From Hoplostethus atlanticus (taxonomy: Eukaryota > Chordata > Actinopteri > Trachichthyiformes > Trachichthyidae): a stretch of DNA of 64,000 nt. The stretch lies in contig JAXDDX010000058.1 of the NCBI GenBank assembly GCA_034670405.1, positions 2,210,001 to 2,274,000 on the forward strand, written 5' to 3'. The translations under genes were made by a program, and so were the position numbers. This document shows, one piece after another, positions 13,309 through 26,309 of this stretch. Position 1 is the first letter of the stretch. The number at the start of each line of letters is the position of its first letter. The notes beneath the pieces are model-generated. The model had not been told where the DNA came from and did not search any database. It worked only from the letters and a program-made list of their open reading frames with translations.

Positions 13309-15416
13309 GATCTCAACCTATCTCCTTTGTTTCTCTCCAGCACTTTCTTCTCCAATTCCCCCCCCCTCTCCTCTCCAACTCCCCATAGAGAGCTCAGTAA
13401 ATTCAGGGAGCGTTTTGAGTGAAGCCAGTCAACAAGGAAGCACTTCTGTCAGCGATGCTTGGCTGCTGGACAGCAAACACACAAGCGTAGAGCCCCAGCA
13501 ATGATCTGTCCGCTGAAGCGTCTCCAAACGCCTCTCGCAATCTGCCACTCTGTATAATCAAGCCTCAAAACGCAAACGCCACTCCACCCCCCCCGCCTAG
13601 CTTGGCTTTATCTGAATAGACAGCATGTGTAAATAGACTAATGTAGAGAACAATTTGTACTATCAGGCGCCAGAAAAAGAGTGGATACTTTTCCCCAAGG
13701 CTTGGTGTCCAGCTGTGGGCCCCCCATTCAACTGGGGGAGGGAGACCGTTTTCCCTCTATTCATCTATTCACTTCAGAATTATCTGATGCATATAATTTT
13801 GCCCTCCTTTTTCCTATTCTTCACATCACTTTCACATAAATTCAACATAATACATTTCTTACATCCCCAACTTTACATATATTCACGTAAGGTTTATCCA
13901 ACTCTAAAATGTACTATTAATACCAGAATAATACCACGCTAAATAACCCTATAAATACTATATGTGAAATGATGTTTTGGGGAGGGAAGGAATGTACTCT
14001 CATAACCTTCCCTAAACAGGAGATTTCATTTTACCGTCAAAGTCAGAGGACTACACTGATCACCAGCATCCACAGCTGCACTTCATATAAACCCAAATAA
14101 TCCGGCTCCATTCTGTTCCATAGAGAGAGCAGACATAATACTCACAGCTTCCTATGCATATTTTAGCATCCCAAAGCACGCCTGAGGCAATGTGAAACTG
14201 TTCCTTTTAAACGTTGATCTGTCTCGTCTTACAGAATAAAACAAAACAAAAGTGTGCCCATGTGGTTGTTTTAGTATACCTCCATTACGCTGGTGGCGTT
14301 GTTGACCATGCTGTTACAGTATCCTTCTGTTTTCGTCTTTGTAAAAACCTGACATTTCTCTCACAAAGTCACACGTGATGAATGCATCTGTATAAATGTT
14401 TACATTGTGTGTTTGATCAGATGTTTGAAACAACTGAGCTGTTTACCCATGATCCAAGCCATCAGACAATTTCTTCTCATTTCCTTCAGGCAAAGTCAAA
14501 GCTTCTGATGTGTAAACGTCTTATTTTTACGGACAGGATAATGTACACATAGCAACGTTTCAGAACGTAGTAGGAACCCTCTCACTTTCTTTCACCCCGC
14601 TATGTCTGTCTATCTATATGACATTTCTAATAAAGGTGACTCTGTACTTGCACCACTATTGTTATTCACCTCGTGTATCTTGCTCTGTAGTGTCGTCTTT
14701 CTAACTGGAAAATATATTCTATGCTGCAAGCCGATGTGATTCACCATCATGCGCCAAATAGCCTCACGTGTAACTGGATTTACTGTGTCTTCAGCGTAAA
14801 ACCAAAATACTGCTATAATATTTAACATATAAGAAAATAAACCTGACACTGCTGTATAGTGCCATCTACACAGTATGTCATTGTCATGCATACCACATGT
14901 ATGTTCCTCTGTCGGTGCCAGCACACGGTTGGCTGTGAGGATCGTTATTTAAATAATGGACTGAGCTGAACAGCCGTCATGTCCATATGGCCGCCTCTAG
15001 CTCTTCCTCCTCTAATGATCTCTTTGGAGAATAGATATCAACACTCAGAGGCTCGTTGTATTGGGGAGAGGCTCACAAATGGAGCTGTGTAGACTGTACT
15101 GTCTAAGGGAGGGATTCTTATTACCATGGAGCCACACAGCTACAAGAGGCACCTTCAGCAAATGTGCAGAATGTGTAAACATCTCCAAAAAGGCAGGATG
15201 GGCCCACGCACCAAAAAATGTATTTGGATTGGTTTATCAGAATGTTCCTGTTACAAGGTTTTCATACAGTTTCAAGAGGCATTTGTCTACAACTGAGAAG
15301 AAAAAAAATCTGGGCAAAATACTAGTGAAGATTGTGTAGAAATGTCATGACTGTGTGCGCTATGCCCAGATGTGTAGTTCATGTGAAGTTAGTGTGTCAC
15401 ACTATCAAGTCTAATA

Positions 15417-15700
15417 TCAGAATCAGAATCAGTTTTATTGCCAAATATGTTCTCACATACAAGGAATTTGACTTGGTGTTGGTGCATAACAATAAACATA
15501 GCAAGCAAGTACTGTAAAAGGCAAAGGTCAAGAATACAATATAAAATAGAGAAATTCACACTAACATATATGAAAAGATATTATAAGAAATAAGAAAATA
15601 ACAATACTAACAATAGAATAAAAAGAATATGTGCCATATACATGTGCAAGGGTATGTGCACATTTGTGCGTTAATGTAACGCATTTAAACAGATATTGCT
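15417..15700 (+). repeat. Teleost interspersed repeat (AATCAGAATCAG...TTTATTG family)
   Basis: It begins AATCAGAATCAGTTTTATTG and continues with CCAAATATG, CACATACAAGGAATTTGACT and a decayed tail. This head occurs in very many fish genomes. Shorter relatives in this window are at 22868-22905, 52119-52340 and 54105-54240, the last two inside mef2b introns. The exact repeat class is not assigned. Confidence 0.6.
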
Positions 15701-16416
15701 GAAGAGTGATACTGTTGGTTGCAAGGATGCTGGCATGCTATGTGAATGTTGAACAATACACAAGAAATGCCTAACGGTCTAACGGTAAAACCAGGTAACG
15801 ATATTATCAATGCATGTATTTACATTGAAACCTCTAACAGTTTTGTTTATTGACCGAAAACGATCAGTTGTGGTTTGAGTGATGCTGGCCATTAGCGTTC
15901 CCCCACATCCAGTTGAAAAACTATTGATAGAAATATTTGCAATGTTATAATTGTTCATGATTGTAACGATCAATCTGTAGAATACATGAGATGGGAGGGA
16001 AAAGAGAATCAAAGAGAGTGTGGAATCAGTGAGGAAGACAGAGCGTGAGAGGCAAACCACAGGGAGAGAGTGGGATGATAAAGGACAGCAAATGTAAGTG
16101 ATGAGGCTATTTGGGGAGTGAGAGTTAAGAGAAACAAAGGACAAGACAGACAGAGGAGGATAAGAAGGAGAGAGGAGGCTTTGGAGGAGGCTGAGATGGT
16201 AAAGACCGCAGGCGGCTGAGTAAAGGAGGCAGTGGGATGAGTAAAAAAAGGGAAACAGAAGATGAGAAAGAGGGTAGGAGGCAGGGGAGACTGTGGCCTG
16301 GGGAAGAACAGGGAGAGGAGGGAGGCACAAAGGAAAATAGGTAGTGAGGAAGAATTCACAACTCAGGTCCACTGGGACCAGCATTTATTCTCTGGAGTTG
16401 GATCCAGAAAGAGCCC

Positions 16417-16704
16417 TTCAGTTCAGTTCAGTTCAGTTCTGTTCAGTTCAGTTCAGTCCAGTTCAGTTCAGTTCAGTTCAGTTCAGTTCAGTTCAGTTCA
16501 GTTCTTCCTTCAGTTCAGTTCAGTTCAGTTCAGTTCAATTCAGTTCAGTTCTGTTCAGTACAGTTCAGTCCAGTTCAGTCCAGTTCAGTTCAGTTCAGTT
16601 CAGTTCAGTTCAGTCCAGTCCAGTTCAGTCCAGTTCAGTTCTGTTCTGTTCAGTACAGTTCAGTTCAGTTCAGTCCAGTTCAGTTCAGTTCAGTTCAGTT
16701 CCTT
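16417..16704 (+). repeat. (CAGTT)n pentanucleotide satellite
   Basis: About 285 bases of CAGTT units with variants CTGTT, CAGTC and CAGTA. Variant blocks such as TTCTGTTCAGTACAG recur at about 16547 and 16644, suggesting segmental duplication within the array. Confidence 0.95.
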
Positions 16705-16867
16705 CCTTAAGTCCCGACAACCTGAATTCGCTGTCAAATCAACACAGCTTTAATCTTACATGCATGGCCTTCTCTTCACAGTTTCACCTCGTTTTAGAAC
16801 TGTGTAATCATCAAGAGGTCTGGCATAAGCTGCTTGCCACAACAAATTAAAATGGTTACTTTGAATT

Positions 16868-16910
16868 GACACATTTTTTACATTTCAGACGCTTATCCAG
16901 AGCAGGTAGG
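16868..16910 (-). repeat. Fragment of a common teleost interspersed repeat
   Basis: TTTACATTTCAGACGCTTATCC followed by AGAGCAG matches, from memory, the abundant fish motif ending in AGACGCTTTTATCCAAAGCGAC. It is the opposite orientation of 9140-9200. Confidence 0.5.
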
Positions 16911-17964
16911 GGTTCAGGGTCTCATTCACTTAAACAAGACACATGGCTGTTGATGGACACCTTGGCTCTTGGAGGGGATCAAATCTGTGGCTTTTCTGTT
17001 ATGGTGGCCTCTCAAAACACTAGAAATCATGTCACATGGATGCATCCACCAAGGTGCTTCTTCAACCAATTGTATAAATGTAAGGCAGTACAACCAATGG
17101 AGGCTGATTAAAGTGACCCTGCCAGCTAGCCTTACCAAGCGTACACTGCCAGCAACTGCAAAGACGAGTCGCCAGAAGTCCATTAATCTTCTACGACCAG
17201 AGAAACATTAGCTCTTTTGTTGGCACAGAAAAGTTGGCTGTAGCTTTGGGCTACATTGCCATCAGTAGCTACGTGCTAGCATTGCCCTTTGTCTCATCAT
17301 ATATTACTGCAACCACTGGCGAACTAGCTGATTGCAACCACTAGCAATCAGCCAGTCCAAATTACCATCATACAGCAGAATGGTGATGTGGTTCCTGGCG
17401 GCCTGAATGGACAATCAGCTTGCTGCTGTAACCACACGGAGCAGCATTCATCAGCCAACTCCAGAGTGGATGGATCCAGAGAGGAACTGTTACATTGACT
17501 TGAACGTCGGTGTCAGTTAGATCAACGTAGCTTTGATTTGCCATTGCAAAAACTGTCTCTATGTTGTTTGGCAGCAGAGCTGCGGTTTAGGTGGTATGGG
17601 ACAATCACTTGTCTACTTGGCAGGTTTGTTTGATGTGCACACACACATACAGCCGTACACGGACAGACAGACAGACACACACACACACACACACAATAAG
17701 CTATAGTCCATTCAAAGTGGAGCTGTAAAAAGTACTTTCACTATAGAACTACTAGTCTGGTTTTTATCTTTTCTGTAGAATGTCCACCCAGCTAAAGCTT
17801 TGCTGGAGATTGTCATATCAGTCACAATCACTACATAAACAGGGAAAAAAACTTCAATTTTCTCTTTTAATAAGCTTTTAGCAGGCTTTTATTCTCTTAA
17901 AATTTTCCTTTGAACGTTTAATTGAGTTAAAAGTTATGTGCCTTCATGCGCTGAGTAGGTTTCA

Positions 17965-18050
17965 TGGTACTTTCAAAGTCCATTGTATAATCTGAAAAGT
18001 AGATGGATCCCCATCTACTTCAGATTATACAATGGACTTTGAAAGTACCA
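17965..18050. repeat. Long near-perfect inverted repeat (hairpin)
   Basis: The left arm at 17965-18006 is the reverse complement of the right arm at 18011-18050 over 40 base pairs, broken only by two extra A residues in the left arm. The loop is four bases (ATCC, 18007-18010). No target-site duplication is obvious at the ends. Confidence 0.95.
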
Positions 18051-18544
18051 GAATATAAGTGTTTCCTGAACAAACAACTGGAGAGATGAGGTTTCATCCA
18101 ACAGTATTTTATACACGGGCAAAAAGCCATAGAGAGTAATTATTAGACAAATAAGCAATCCTCCTTACAGCAGAATGACTGTGCTCACCACAGGGCTTCC
18201 TGTCTGGGCCACGTCATCATCAGACTTTGACACAGAAATTCTGACTTAGTTAAGACGTAATTAAGTTTAAATTCTTAATTGGCTTCACCGCTGGGGGTAA
18301 TTAAAACATATATATCTTTCTTTGAACAAATAATTTCCATCAGCTGAGAGAAGGATCATACACATTTGTCTGAGAGATGGGAACATTATAGGGAGTGTCA
18401 AACTACAGTGGGAGAATGGCAAAGCGTGTGTAATAGAATCGATTGCTTCGATCCATCATTAGTTTTCCTCTTGGCACCGACTTGCTTGGTTGCACTAATT
18501 GCGACCAGCACTGGCACTCCTTGAGCCAATAGGCAAGTCTGTTC

Positions 18545-18580
<36 letters not shown>

Positions 18581-18755
18581 TATACCAGCTCACCTCTCCC
18601 TGGTTTATTTCTTTATTTATTCATTTGTACACAGCTCATTGTTCGTCTGCATTTGAAGTTATGGATGAATTCTCTTTCAAGAAGCCATCTCACATGGTAT
18701 GTACGGCTCTGTTTGATGTTGGCAGCAGGAGATGATTAAGGATGTATAAGACTTG

Positions 18756-18792
<37 letters not shown>

Positions 18793-19011
18793 TGTCCACT
18801 CTTTCTCTTCCTTGCTCCATTTCTCCTCCTTTCCAGAGTTGACAATCCGGTTCCTTGCTAATCAAAGTCCCTGAAAAGAAGGCTCCATGTGGCCCTCAGG
18901 ATGGTTAATGCAGCCCCTTTAAAAGTGTGAGGAGCAGGAGCAGCTCAGCTCGCCAGCTCAGTTTAGCATTTAGCATGTCAAAATTGTTGCGTCTGAAGGG
19001 AAGAGTGGAGA

Positions 19012-19044
<33 letters not shown>

Positions 19045-19535
19045 ATTAGCACCTGGCATCACACATAGGCACACCTACGCCTACTATTTGTTCCTGCTGC
19101 AAGAAATGTATTTATGTATGAGGCAACAGGCTGAGTGCCAGGGGGCCACGCCACAACTGTACGCTCACGTGGATACACATACACATGGCCATTGATGAAA
19201 ACAGCCATAATATGCTTAATCACATCAAACATCCAACATCCATGATCAAGCTCCTGTAACCTACACCTCTTAAGACATCACACGTGTAACTCATCTAGAA
19301 AGTAGTACAATACTGCTTTCATTTCTGAATAGAAATAAAAGCTAAATAGACAAAACACGTAAAGCATGCTGTGCCATGAGAGAGAGAGAGAAAGAAAGAC
19401 AGAGAGACAAGGGGGTATTAAGGGCAATAAAAGCCGACATGACCGATGTAAGACTTCAGTCAGCTGGACCAATCCACACCAGAATAGACTCAACTAGACA
19501 ATACAAACCAAGACAAGGCAAAACATGGCTTGACT

Positions 19536-19780
19536 AGATCAGGCTACAGTAGACTAGACTAGACTAGACTGGACTAGATCAGGCTACACTAGACTAGACT
19601 AGACTAGACTGGACTGGACTAGATCAGGCTACACTAGACTAGACTAGACTGGACTGGACTAGATCAGGCTACACTAGACTAGACTAGACTGGACTGGACT
19701 AGATCAGGCTACACTAGACTAGACTAGACTGGACTGGACTAGATCAGGCTACACTAGACTAGACTAGACTGGACTGGACT
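19536..19780 (+). repeat. 40-bp minisatellite built from pentamers
   Basis: Each unit is eight pentamers of the form AGACT, GGACT, AGATC, AGGCT and ACACT. The marker AGATCAGGCT starts at 19536, 19576, 19621, 19661, 19701 and 19741, giving periods of 40, 45, 40, 40 and 40. The 45-bp unit carries one extra AGACT. Confidence 0.95.
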
Positions 19781-22700
19781 GAGGAGGACAGAAGTGTACA
19801 AGAATAGAACTAAGCAAAGTTATATACACCACTTTCAGCTCCACATACAGATTTGGCTCATGAGCATGAAATATGTTCTGATGTTGGGGTAAAATAATAG
19901 CAGGGTCCACTAATGGCCCACAACCTGCCTGCTAGTAGTGTGTTTTATAAAGCTACAATGAAGTAACAAAAACACAACATTAGATCATTTGAAAATCAGA
20001 GAGATATAAAACAAAGTGCAGGTAATGGAGAGGAAACTGTTCAATTAAGTTCAACCAGGAAGACTACCTGGCTTGTATTTCCTCTCTCACCCATAGGCCT
20101 CGCTTACAGCAATTATCCAATCAGCTTCCTAAGGACACACCCCTTTTCTTCCCTCTAGGGGAACCAATCACAAACCGCCGCATCCCTATATACTTGGTTA
20201 CCTGCCACATGTCTGTGTTGCTGTCATTCCAGTGCTGTACCGTTGCTGCGCTCCACCACCACCACCACCAGTGCCAGGCTCCAGTTGGTCGCCAGCGGGT
20301 TTCCTTTCTTCCCAAATGGAAAAGCAGTCTACACCGGGGGGGAAGTTGTCTGCTCTCCAGCGATTCATGGGGTTCTCTTTATACCCCATAAGTATTTTAA
20401 TCCAATTGGAGCCCCAGCCAATGCTCATTTGGTTCATTTTCATTATCCAATAATGCCTGATTTCAAACTAAATGCAAAATGAGTCTCTCCTGACTGAACT
20501 GTATTTAGCCAATTGGAGACTTACTTTAGGTGTGAGGAGCAAAAAGGAGGGAGGGAGGGAGGGGGAGAGAGAAAGAGAGAGAGAGTCAAGGCCCCCTCTT
20601 ATAGTGGGAATCAAAAGCACATCAGCATTAATAGAGGTAACTACATAAATGTGCTCTTAAATGAGTACAGCTCCTGGCAATATGTTATGTGAAGAGGAAA
20701 ATGGTGGGGAGGAGGGGACGTTTAATGGTGCGTTAATCCTGACTCAAACACCCTACAAGACTATTTGAGAGAGAAGTATAAAGAGCAATACTGGTGTTAT
20801 TGATTTTTTTCGTCCAGCTTTCATTTCTCTGCTCTTTCAGACCCAGCTAGAACACTGCCACTGACTCAGTGTAGAGCGTCACAGACATCCATCGTTAATA
20901 GTGAAACCTTAATTTATCACAAGGAATTGAGAGGAGTTGAATTTATGCTTGGAAAGACCTCCAGACAGGAGATGTACAAACAGGTAGCATTTGAAATCTA
21001 AGTGCACAGCAGGAAAAGCAGGAGATGACACTGGAATGGATAGCTGTAAACTGTTATTTGTGCCATATCTGGTATCAAGTGAGCTCCATTCAGTTTACTG
21101 GCCCATTTATACAAGGTGAAATGGCCTATGGATAAGGTGATGTGGAGACGGAATAAGGGAAATGAGCCAAAAAGTGAAAAACACCGGTACTTTCCTCTAA
21201 GATACAATTATCTGACAACGTTCGTTGAACATCGGCAAAATAAAATGTCTGCAGTTAGGTAGTTATTGTTTTTATGGCATTTCTGCACTATCTGACAGTG
21301 TAGCGTGAGAGTGACAGAACAGATAGAGAGAAGTTTACCGCTATGAAGAGCTCAACCAAACTGCAATCTCTCACTTAACAGTCTCTGCTGTTGTTGCTCT
21401 GGCACCTCTTCCACTGAATATGAAGGGTCAGTTAAGGAATTCATACCATTATTAATGATGTAGGTAATGCACATCCCCCAGCAAGAACCTATAACTTGTT
21501 ATTACCTATTATTAACAGGAATATGAGAGAGAGGGAGAGAGGGAGGTAGCTCTTTACATCAGGAGTACACCTCATGCACTTAGTGACCAACGCTGGTTTA
21601 AATGAACTTGCCTCTCTCTGAACTATGAAGATCAGTCACAAGAGAGAAGACGAGAAATAAATAGCAGATCCAATTTCTCCCGGTAATCTCATTCACTAGT
21701 AGAGAACATGGACGCTTGGAGTCCATTTACTGTTTTTGCCTTGCTGTGGATCGAGCATTTTCTTCCGTCCTTCCTTTGAGGTGTAAGGTACATCAAGATA
21801 TATTTTTATTCATATTTATATTAACATCTGGTAAATGGAGCATGCATCTTGAATCAAACACCCCAAGGTTGGCAAATGTAGCAGTTTATTTTTTATTTCA
21901 TCCAGTGGGGAACTTGTTTCTACAGATAGAGAGAAAATCATATTTCTCCAGCAGATCTCAGTCCTGGGTGACATTGATGTATCACTGCGGTTCAAAGCAT
22001 TCCCATTTACCTCTGAGGTAATTGCATTTAGATACCACCATCTGCATACTGGAAGAGAAATCAGAAATGTAAATGAAGCAGAAAAAAACAATTATCCAGT
22101 TTTGAAAATACCCCTGAGCGTGTTCAAATAAGATAACGCTGTTTGGGACAACAGCAAGGATTGATTGCATTGGAGTGACACAGATACAGCTAGAAATATC
22201 GAGACATCGAGACAGATCTTTCATTGTGAGCTGTGCAAACATCCAGAATATATTCACAAGAACCCAATATTCTCAGACAACGCCCGTTGCCACCCCATTA
22301 GTAATGAGCGCACATAGATGTCAAGCTAATCCAAGCACAGCACTATCATAGATGTAGAGATAATAAGTTTATTATCTGGCTAACACTCAGCAGCAGGAGG
22401 AAGCAATGCACAACCACCATACATCATGTAAACTCAGCCACATGTGGATCCATACAGAGAAACAAATAGACAGCTGCAGCACTGCTAGGCATTTCAGGAT
22501 GCTGCATAGGATTCATGTATCACAAAACTGAGGCATGCCTGGGGCATGAACACACACACACACACATACACACACACACACACACAAAATTGGCAGACTA
22601 GTAGGTGGCCACTCTAAACTCTGATTAAAAGCCGGGCTTACAACTAATTTCACCTCATATTCTGAATCATAGTTATCCAGTCCTGAACGTGAACTGAAGT

Positions 22701-24113
22701 CGTCAGCACAACCAATCTTCTTCTAACCCCATCATTTACAAACTGTAATAAAAACCTGTCTCTAAAACACTACTACTACTGCTACTATTGCTTGGTGAAA
22801 GGCACTGAATCACATCAAATTTAAAAAAATGGACTTGGAAGAAATGGTGTAATGTACAGATTCAAAACTAGAATCATAATCACTTTATCCATTAAGTACA
22901 ATAATCAATCAATTTAAGAATTAGCAAATGGTATCTGTATAGCCTGTCTGTATAGTTCAATCTAAATTTGAGATCATAAAAACACTTTCCCAAGGAGAGA
23001 AACCAGAAATTTTAATCAATGTGCATTTACTGTATATTATGGAACCAGAAGAGATTTTTATCCTCGTGGTTGTGGTAAAAAAAAAAAACTGTTGGACTGA
23101 GCTGATGCTACAAAATGCACCGCCTGAAGCTGCTGCACTGACAATGCATGGGCGACTGACTGTGGGCACATAAAGTGACTGTTTGAGCTGATAGTGCTAT
23201 CAGTTCTGAACCAGAAAATGCACTTTTACCCCCCCCCCACCACTCCACACACACACACACACACACTCCACACCTACCCCGACCCCCCGAGAATATTATG
23301 CTGAGCACTGTCACAAATTCAATTTCCAAATTTCCACATTTCCATATCCTCCAATTCATCCCCAGTGCAGCTGTGTGATCACAGATTACCAGGTGGAATA
23401 CATTTTCTGCTTTCACTCTACTCTTCTGGTAATGGGTGACAAGTGAAAGTTCACTCAACCAAACTGACTTGTCTTGACAAATAGAGACAGAAAGCCTTAA
23501 ATGTGGCATCTAACAGCCATAATAAGTATATAATGTCCTGTATACTACTCAAGGAGCCAAGATACAACAAGATACAACTTCATAAAAACTTCCACGTGGT
23601 TGCAAATAACGTACTTTAGCTTGAGTAAGATGTACTTAGCCATGCAACGAACTGACTGCAACACCTACCCCTATGGATTCCTGCTACTGCCTTTGCAGCA
23701 CTACTGTACGCCTCACTGCAACAGTAACTAGGTTACAGTGGTGAGACCTGTGCAATACGGAGTGATTAAAGCCGAGCCCGTTGCTCTATTTTGCAGCAGG
23801 AGGACCTGAGACGGATGGATCGCTTCCAAACACTTCTCTTGATGGATTACTCATTTGCTTTTTGACGCAGTAGTTAATTAGGCTTGCCCAAGGACCCTCT
23901 CTCTGTCAGCCAACTAGTGCATCTCTCCATACTGCACGACCTGCTCATAAATAATGTCTAAGATTTACTGCTCATCAGCTCTGCGGGGAACAGAGGAACA
24001 AGGTGGATGATTTAGGAGACGAGGGGTTACCCTGTTATTTCAATTACAGACAGAACAATTCATGTGCTTTATGCTTTTAAATGCTGGGGGGAGCTTTTTA
24101 CTGTGCAGAAGAC

Positions 24114-24163
24114 TATGTACCTGATGTAGATGGATGGGTATGTACCTGATGTAGATGGATGGG
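24114..24163 (+). repeat. Perfect 25-bp tandem duplication
   Basis: Two identical adjacent copies, 24114-24138 and 24139-24163, each starting TATGTACCTGATG. Confidence 0.95.
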
Positions 24164-24867
24164 TACACTTTTCAGGTATACCTGCTTGTTTGGTATTCTA
24201 TCACAATATTCAATGTGAGTCACAACAGCATTTGTGTAGTAGTTACAGAAGACATGAAAATGCAGGCTGACTGTTCATAGTTTTTATCGCAGCCACTATG
24301 GTATTCAATAAATGCTCTTACAATTTCATATATGCCTCTATTATGAACAAGTTGAAATGAAGGCACTCTCCTCAGTCGATATTACCGGTTATAGGACCTG
24401 ACAGAGAGACAGAGAAAGAAAGGGGGTGGGAGGGGAGACTGGACGGAGCTGTTGAGGGTCTGCTGATGGGCTAACTCAATTTTAGAGGACACAATGGAGC
24501 CAGAGGCTGATTTCCAAAAGGCAAATTGTCATTCTGAGCAGTATGGCACCTGTCTGGTGAGTTCATCTACTGGGGGGTGGAGACGAGAGGAGAGGACGAC
24601 AGAGAGGAGAGGACCACATTATGGTAGGCCCCCGCACTGAGAGGGAATTGAAAGTGAAACTGTTTGAATTGCATTTGAATGGAAATCAGGGAGGCTCTTA
24701 TGGCTACCATTGGATTCCATTCAGACAGACGCTCAATTGGTTTTGACCAGACTGAGCGGGTAAACAGACGGGGAATTGAGTGAATCGACCCAGACAATGA
24801 CAATGTTGCCTTGGTGATGGACCAAGGAAGCTGCCCCCAGGACCACTGCCGCCAGTCCCGGTACCCT

Positions 24868-24903
24868 CACCCCCCCCCTCACCCCCTCACCCCCCACCCC
24901 CCA
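24868..24903 (-). other. C-rich tract (G-quadruplex potential on minus strand)
   Basis: Runs of C separated by CT/CA spacers give, on the minus strand, at least four runs of four or more G within about 36 bases. Confidence 0.7.
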
Positions 24904-26262
24904 GCCATCCAGCCACCCATCCTGTATCCTTCCATCCCTATTATCTCCCCAGCTTCCAGACCGTGGGTGTGTTATCAGCTGCGGGTCCTCTCTCTCCATG
25001 CAGTAGACCAATTACAAAGCTGCCTGGACAGATTAAAGAAGCAGCCCATCTGACAGCAGCTCAACATTGCACCATACACACACATACACACGCGTGCGCA
25101 CACACACACTCACACACACACGCACACGCAGACACACATAAACTGTGCTGTGCAGGCAAACAATACATCTAACCCTGTCAACAACACATAGAAACAGCTG
25201 CGGACATCTACACAGACACATACCCTGCCTGCTCTGCCCTATAGCATAACAACTTACCTGACACTCTCAACCACACACACACACACACACACACACTCAT
25301 ATAAACTTGTACACACATATACACACCAGCTGTCATTGCTGTCACCACAATACACTTGACCCTGTCGACCGCAAGTACAACACACGTATCCTTCTCGCGA
25401 CCACTACAGACCCTATCTGACATGCACACATGCACAGACACACAAACATAGACAGCCACACACACACACACACGCATGCACGCACAGACACACACACACA
25501 AACTGCCTGCACACCGCAGGTGTTTGCTGTTGCTGTCTGTCACATCCAAGAAGGAAGAGCAAGCCCTAATGAGAATGAAAGCTCCTAATTGGAGGTGCTA
25601 TCTGGCTTTAATTGCTGCGAATACAATTTGCCAGGGTTAAACTAAGTGGCCCTGCCTGTTCAGGTGTCTACATATAATCGCGGTTGCCTGTTAGGTTTTC
25701 CAGCCCTGACCTTACTCTGTGGCAGGCACTCAACCTCAAGAAAATAGGATAATTTTCCAGAGAGCAAAGCAAAGCCCCTCTTAGTCTCTCTTTATTTCAC
25801 ATTCTTCCCCCTCCTCCCCCTCCTCTCACATCACTAGCCAAGTACATAACTGCCTTGTAATTGCAAATACTATCTACCTTATTTACCCCTCAACACTGTT
25901 ACTCTGACATACAGTATAATATAGAATACCAAGGTATCTAGGCTTTTAATGAAGCATAATGAAATGACAAATAGAAATACCTGCAGGAAAATGGTCAATG
26001 TTTATAACATCTATTCAGTATGGAATGAAATGGAAAATGTGCATTCAAAAGACAGAAAGTAAGTATGCAGTATGAAAATGGCAACAGGTATAGCTAGAAC
26101 ATACAGTAAAGAACTGCCTTGTCTAAATGAACTCCATGTTCATTCCATATATCATCATGAGTGATTTAGTCGGTGTATCTTTCTTTTTTTAGAAAAATGA
26201 CTATGACTATTAATTTCTGTCTGGTCTATGAAGATTCATCATAAACCTGTGTAGGCCTGCAT

Positions 26263-26276
26263 TAATATATATATAT

Positions 26277-26308
<32 letters not shown>
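26263..26308. repeat. Compound (AT)n-(GT)n microsatellite
   Basis: A short (AT)n run passes directly into a (GT)n run. Confidence 0.9.

Positions 26309-26309
<1 letters not shown>

Larger units (their letters stand above)
9416..15416. other. Non-coding spacer
   Basis: No conserved exon was recognised on either strand. Simple repeats occur at 11770-11830 (GA)n and 13255-13308 (CT)n, and a G run at 9620-9629. Short open frames, including a hydrophobic minus-strand one at 14610-14924, lack convincing splice or family support. Confidence 0.5.

Noticed and set aside
14610..14924. Minus-strand open frame of 104 codons
   Set aside because: No recognised domain; composition and context look like chance in AT-rich DNA.
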